Of a DNA stretch of 7,533 bases, positions 5,481 through 7,533 are shown one piece after another. The DNA lies in assembly GCA_964569315.1 (NCBI GenBank), contig CAZMUZ010000154.1:1-7533 (forward strand), given 5' to 3'. Source of the DNA: CADEFF01 sp964569315 (GTDB lineage: Bacteria > Pseudomonadota > Alphaproteobacteria > Dongiales > Dongiaceae). Made by a program: the position numbers and the translations under genes. A model generated the notes under the pieces. The model was not told the DNA's origin. It was given only the letters and a program-made list of their open reading frames with translations, and ran no database searches. Every line of letters begins with the position of its first letter. Positions within the stretch are counted from its first letter, which is position 1.

Positions 5481-6148
5481 TGCGGCGCTGCCGGCAGCTT
5501 CGCGTCGGGCGCGCGCAGATAGATCGGTAGCGCCGGTTCCGCGTGCCCCTGGCGAAGCGCCGCTTCGGCACGCTGCGCGAGGATCTCGGGCCGCAAGGCT
5601 GCCGCGAGGATGCGGACATTGCCGCGCCCCGCGAGCGCGCGCTCCATGAGCAGGGCGCCATCGCCCGCGACGACCAGCGCGCCCGCCGGCAGCGTCGCCG
5701 CAATCGCGTCCGGCGTCGCGACGAGCGGCGCGCCCGTGGCCTCGCCGGCCCGGTCGAAGAGCTGCGCGAAGAGCTCCTCGCGACGGCTGTCGATCGCAAC
5801 CAGGATCGCGGATCGCGCCGGCCCTTCCGCCAGCGCCGCCGCCGCGGCCGCCTCGAAGCTGCCGATGCCGATCGCCGGCTTGCCGGTCGCGAGTGCCAGA
5901 CCGCGCGCCGCCGCGACCCCGATGCGAAGCCCGGTGAAGCGGCCGGGCCCCGCGGCGACCGCGATGGCGTCGAGCGCGTCGAAGCCGACCGCCGCCTCCG
6001 CCATCACCGCCTTCAGCAAGGGCAGCAGCCGCTCGCCATGGCCGCGCTCCATCGGCTCGCTTCGCGCGGCGAGCACGACGCCGCCGCGGCAGAGCGCGGC
6101 CGAGACCGCGGCGCCGGAGCTGTCGAAGGCGAGAATCGTGGCGCTCAT
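5477..6148 (-). CDS. tsaB: tRNA N6-threonylcarbamoyladenosine biosynthesis protein TsaB
   Basis: TsaB (YeaZ) is the ASKHA-fold partner of TsaD. With TsaE it forms the complex that transfers threonylcarbamoyl from threonylcarbamoyl-AMP to A37 of ANN-decoding tRNAs (t6A). The 223 residues match the family. Visible signatures are the opening ILAFDSSGAAVSAAL (5-19), GHGERLLPLL (36-45), the hallmark GPGRFTGLRIGVAAARGLAL (67-86), AIDSRREELFAQLF (118-131) and the C-terminal PIYLRAPDAKLP (208-219). GPGR replaces the common GPGS, a mild change. The ATG at 6148 sits exactly at the conserved N-terminus, with GGACGG about seven bases upstream as a modest ribosome binding site. It is the first gene of the tsaB-rimI pair, divergent from the dipeptidase; no clear promoter is visible in the GC-rich gap upstream. 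Confidence 0.95.
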   Translation of the reverse strand: MSATILAFDSSGAAVSAALCRGGVVLAARSEPMERGHGERLLPLLKAVMAEAAVGFDALDAIAVAAGPGRFTGLRIGVAAARGLALATGKPAIGIGSFEAAAAAALAEGPARSAILVAIDSRREELFAQLFDRAGEATGAPLVATPDAIAATLPAGALVVAGDGALLMERALAGRGNVRILAAALRPEILAQRAEAALRQGHAEPALPIYLRAPDAKLPAAPQ

Positions 6149-6227
6149 CGGGTCGCCGTCCGGAGGGAGGCCGCACCGCGCGCGGCGCGCCGTGGCGCCG
6201 ACTCGGGGCCGCGCGGTAGCGTCGGCA

Positions 6228-6237
6228 CCTTCGAAGG
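6228..6237. repeat. 10-bp palindrome in the tsaB/ddpX divergent intergenic region
   Basis: CCTTCGAAGG is a perfect palindrome 24 bp before the dipeptidase ATG, in a 113 bp gap (6149-6261) that otherwise holds only GC-rich sequence without recognisable promoters. It could be a small operator for the divergent genes, or chance. Confidence 0.2.
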
Positions 6238-6261
6238 AACAGCGCGGAGCCGCGAGCCGCC

Positions 6262-6912
6262 ATGGATCTGATCGAGATTGCCCCGCCCGGCTACGACATC
6301 GAGCTGGCGCTCGCCTATGCGACCCCCGACAACGTGACCGGCGCGCCGATCTACGGCCATGCGCGCGCCTATCTCCAGCGCGATGCGGCGGCGGCCCTCG
6401 AGCGCGCCATCGCGCTCGCGCGGCCGCTCGGCGTCCGCTTCCGGGTGTTCGATGCGTTCCGGCCGAGCGAGGCGCAATGGGTGCTGTGGAACAAGTTTCC
6501 CGATCCCGAGTTCGTCGCCGATCCGCGGCGCGGATCGCCTCATTCGCGCGGCGTCGCCATCGACCTCACGCTGCTCGACGCCGCCAGCGGCGAGGCGCTC
6601 GAGATGGGCACGGGCTTCGACGAGTTCCGGCCGATCGCGCATCACGGGCGCCTCGATGTCTCCGTCGCGGCGCAGCGCAACCGCGCGCTGCTGCTCGGCA
6701 TCATGACGGCGGCCGGCTGGGACTTCTATCGAAACGAATGGTGGCACTATCAGCTCTTCAATGCGCGGCGCTATCCGCTCTATAGCGATTCCGCGCTGCC
6801 GGCGGGCATGGAGATCATGCCGCGCCGGGCCGACGGCGCGGCGCCGCTGATCGGCGGCCTCACAGCACCCGGCAGGCCTCGGCAAATTCCAGCCGCGGGG
6901 TCCGCGGGCTGA
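6262..6912 (+). CDS. ddpX: D-alanyl-D-alanine dipeptidase (M15 family, DdpX/VanX-like)
   Basis: Zinc dipeptidase of 216 residues that hydrolyses D-Ala-D-Ala; DdpX enzymes scavenge the dipeptide from peptidoglycan turnover, and VanX enzymes remove it in vancomycin resistance. Zinc ligands are H94 and D101 in SPHSRGVAIDLTLL and H162 in EWWHY, with E159 as catalytic base. The spacings (7, 58 and 3 residues) equal those of VanX H116/D123/E181/H184. R67 in FDAFRPSE is the likely substrate-stabilising arginine. The N-terminus has no signal peptide, indicating a cytoplasmic enzyme. No vanH, vanA or dipeptide-transporter gene is in view, so resistance is not implied. It is the only plus-strand gene. 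GGAG lies 12 bases before the ATG. Its last 17 codons lie antisense to the nitroreductase 3' end, so the tail from about residue 197 may be non-functional extension. Confidence 0.93.
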   Translation: MDLIEIAPPGYDIELALAYATPDNVTGAPIYGHARAYLQRDAAAALERAIALARPLGVRFRVFDAFRPSEAQWVLWNKFPDPEFVADPRRGSPHSRGVAIDLTLLDAASGEALEMGTGFDEFRPIAHHGRLDVSVAAQRNRALLLGIMTAAGWDFYRNEWWHYQLFNARRYPLYSDSALPAGMEIMPRRADGAAPLIGGLTAPGRPRQIPAAGSAG

Positions 6913-7450
6913 TCTTCGCCGGGTCGCCATAGCCGAGATTGCAGAGGAAGTTGGAGCGCCACCGCCCGTCGGGAAAGAACTCGGCGTCGAGCCGGGCGTT
7001 GTCGAAGCCGGACATCGGGCCGCAATCGAGCCCGACCGCGCGCGCCGCGATGATGAAATAGGCCCCCTGCAGCGAGCCGTTGCGGAAGGCGGTGACGCGG
7101 ATCGCCTCGTCATTGCCGACGAACCAGCTCCGCGCATCGGCCGGCGGATAGAGCTTCGGCAACAGGTCGTAGAACTGCATGTCATGGGCGATGATTGCGG
7201 TGGCCGGCGCCGCCATCGTCTGCCGCAGATTGCCCCGGCTCAAGGCCGGCTCGAGCCGCGCCTTCGCCGCCGCGGACTTCACGAAGACGATCCGCATCGG
7301 CGAGCAATTGGCCGAGGTCGGCGCCATGCGCGCCAACGCATAGGCCGCCTCCAGCGTCGCATCCTCGACGGGCCGGTCGAGCCAATGACGATGGGTGTGG
7401 GCCTCGAGGAAGATCTGGTTCAGCGCGGACGCGGCGATCCGTTCGGCCAT
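6860..7450 (-). CDS. rutE: Malonic semialdehyde reductase / nitroreductase family protein (RutE-like)
   Basis: FMN-dependent nitroreductase-fold oxidoreductase of 196 residues, the same length as E. coli RutE, which reduces malonic semialdehyde to 3-hydroxypropionate at the end of the Rut uracil-degradation pathway. The blocks PTSANCSPMR (44-53), LSRGNLRQTMAAPATAIIAH (70-89), DARSWF (105-110), AFRNGSLQGAYF (121-132), LDCGPMSGFD (141-150) and NLGYGD (171-176) follow RutE closely. The ATG at 7450 matches the RutE N-terminus, with GGAGAG about 10 bases upstream; the frame continues upstream to 7516 but that extension is arginine-rich and unconserved. No other rut gene is in the window, so this may be a stand-alone detoxifying reductase for malonic semialdehyde, or a quinone or nitro reductase. 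It converges on and overlaps ddpX by 53 bp. Confidence 0.92.
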   Translation of the reverse strand: MAERIAASALNQIFLEAHTHRHWLDRPVEDATLEAAYALARMAPTSANCSPMRIVFVKSAAAKARLEPALSRGNLRQTMAAPATAIIAHDMQFYDLLPKLYPPADARSWFVGNDEAIRVTAFRNGSLQGAYFIIAARAVGLDCGPMSGFDNARLDAEFFPDGRWRSNFLCNLGYGDPAKISPRTPRLEFAEACRVL

Positions 7451-7533
7451 GACTGTCGAGCTCTCCGGCGACAAGGCTTCGCGGCAGGGGCTGGACCGCC
7501 GCCGTCGCCGATGCAAAGAGGTCCCCCTGGAAA

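Noticed and set aside
6262..6912. Vancomycin-resistance interpretation of the VanX-like dipeptidase
   Set aside because: No vanH, vanA or regulatory van gene is nearby, the host is Gram-negative, and DdpX-type dipeptidases serve D-Ala-D-Ala turnover.
6145..7185. 346-codon minus-strand frame across ddpX
   Set aside because: It lies antisense to the dipeptidase, whose zinc-ligand motifs are intact, and out of frame with rutE. It has no family resemblance.

Overview
This 7.5 kb window is GC-rich, densely coding chromosomal DNA from an alphaproteobacterium. The evidence is a Ros/MucR-type regulator, a Fur/Mur protein without the C-terminal CxxC zinc motif, an OlsB-type ornithine-lipid acyltransferase, and the gene order tsaB-rimI-(mucR)-fur-(olsB)-plsC-miaB-phoH, which I recall as typical of Alphaproteobacteria. 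Family or genus cannot be assigned. I see no tRNA, rRNA, CRISPR array, insertion sequence or phage gene.

Layout, reading the minus strand from right to left. A stand-alone RutE-type nitroreductase (7450-6860) converges on a plus-strand D-Ala-D-Ala dipeptidase (6262-6912), and their 3' ends overlap by 53 bp. A 113 bp intergenic region separates the dipeptidase from the divergent pair tsaB-rimI (6148-4968), joined by an ATGA overlap. An A+T-rich stretch and a good sigma70-type promoter follow, then mucR (4856-4446). A second promoter with an inverted repeat at the likely transcription start precedes fur (4318-3887). Then come olsB (3836-3012), plsC/olsA (3012-2101, TAATG overlap), miaB (about 1998-604) and phoH (from 607, GTGA overlap), which runs off the left edge. 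Fur to phoH are co-directional and tightly packed, so they are probably one operon. The 83 bp right of the nitroreductase start (7451-7533) hold its leader and nothing else I can recognise.

Functional themes. TsaB (t6A) and MiaB (ms2i6A) both serve modification of tRNA position 37, RimI acetylates protein N-termini, and PhoH belongs to the RNA-linked cluster normally followed by ybeY. OlsB and the adjacent PlsC-family enzyme could together make ornithine lipids, a two-step pathway. Fur (iron or manganese) and MucR (global regulator of envelope, motility and symbiosis or virulence traits) are the two transcription factors. The dipeptidase and the nitroreductase are metabolic accessories.

I do not see a convincing undescribed system. 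The window is mostly conserved housekeeping. The points most worth a second look are the degenerate zinc finger of MucR, the inverted repeat at the fur start site, the A+T-rich region before mucR, and the OlsB/PlsC pair inside the fur-miaB-phoH unit.
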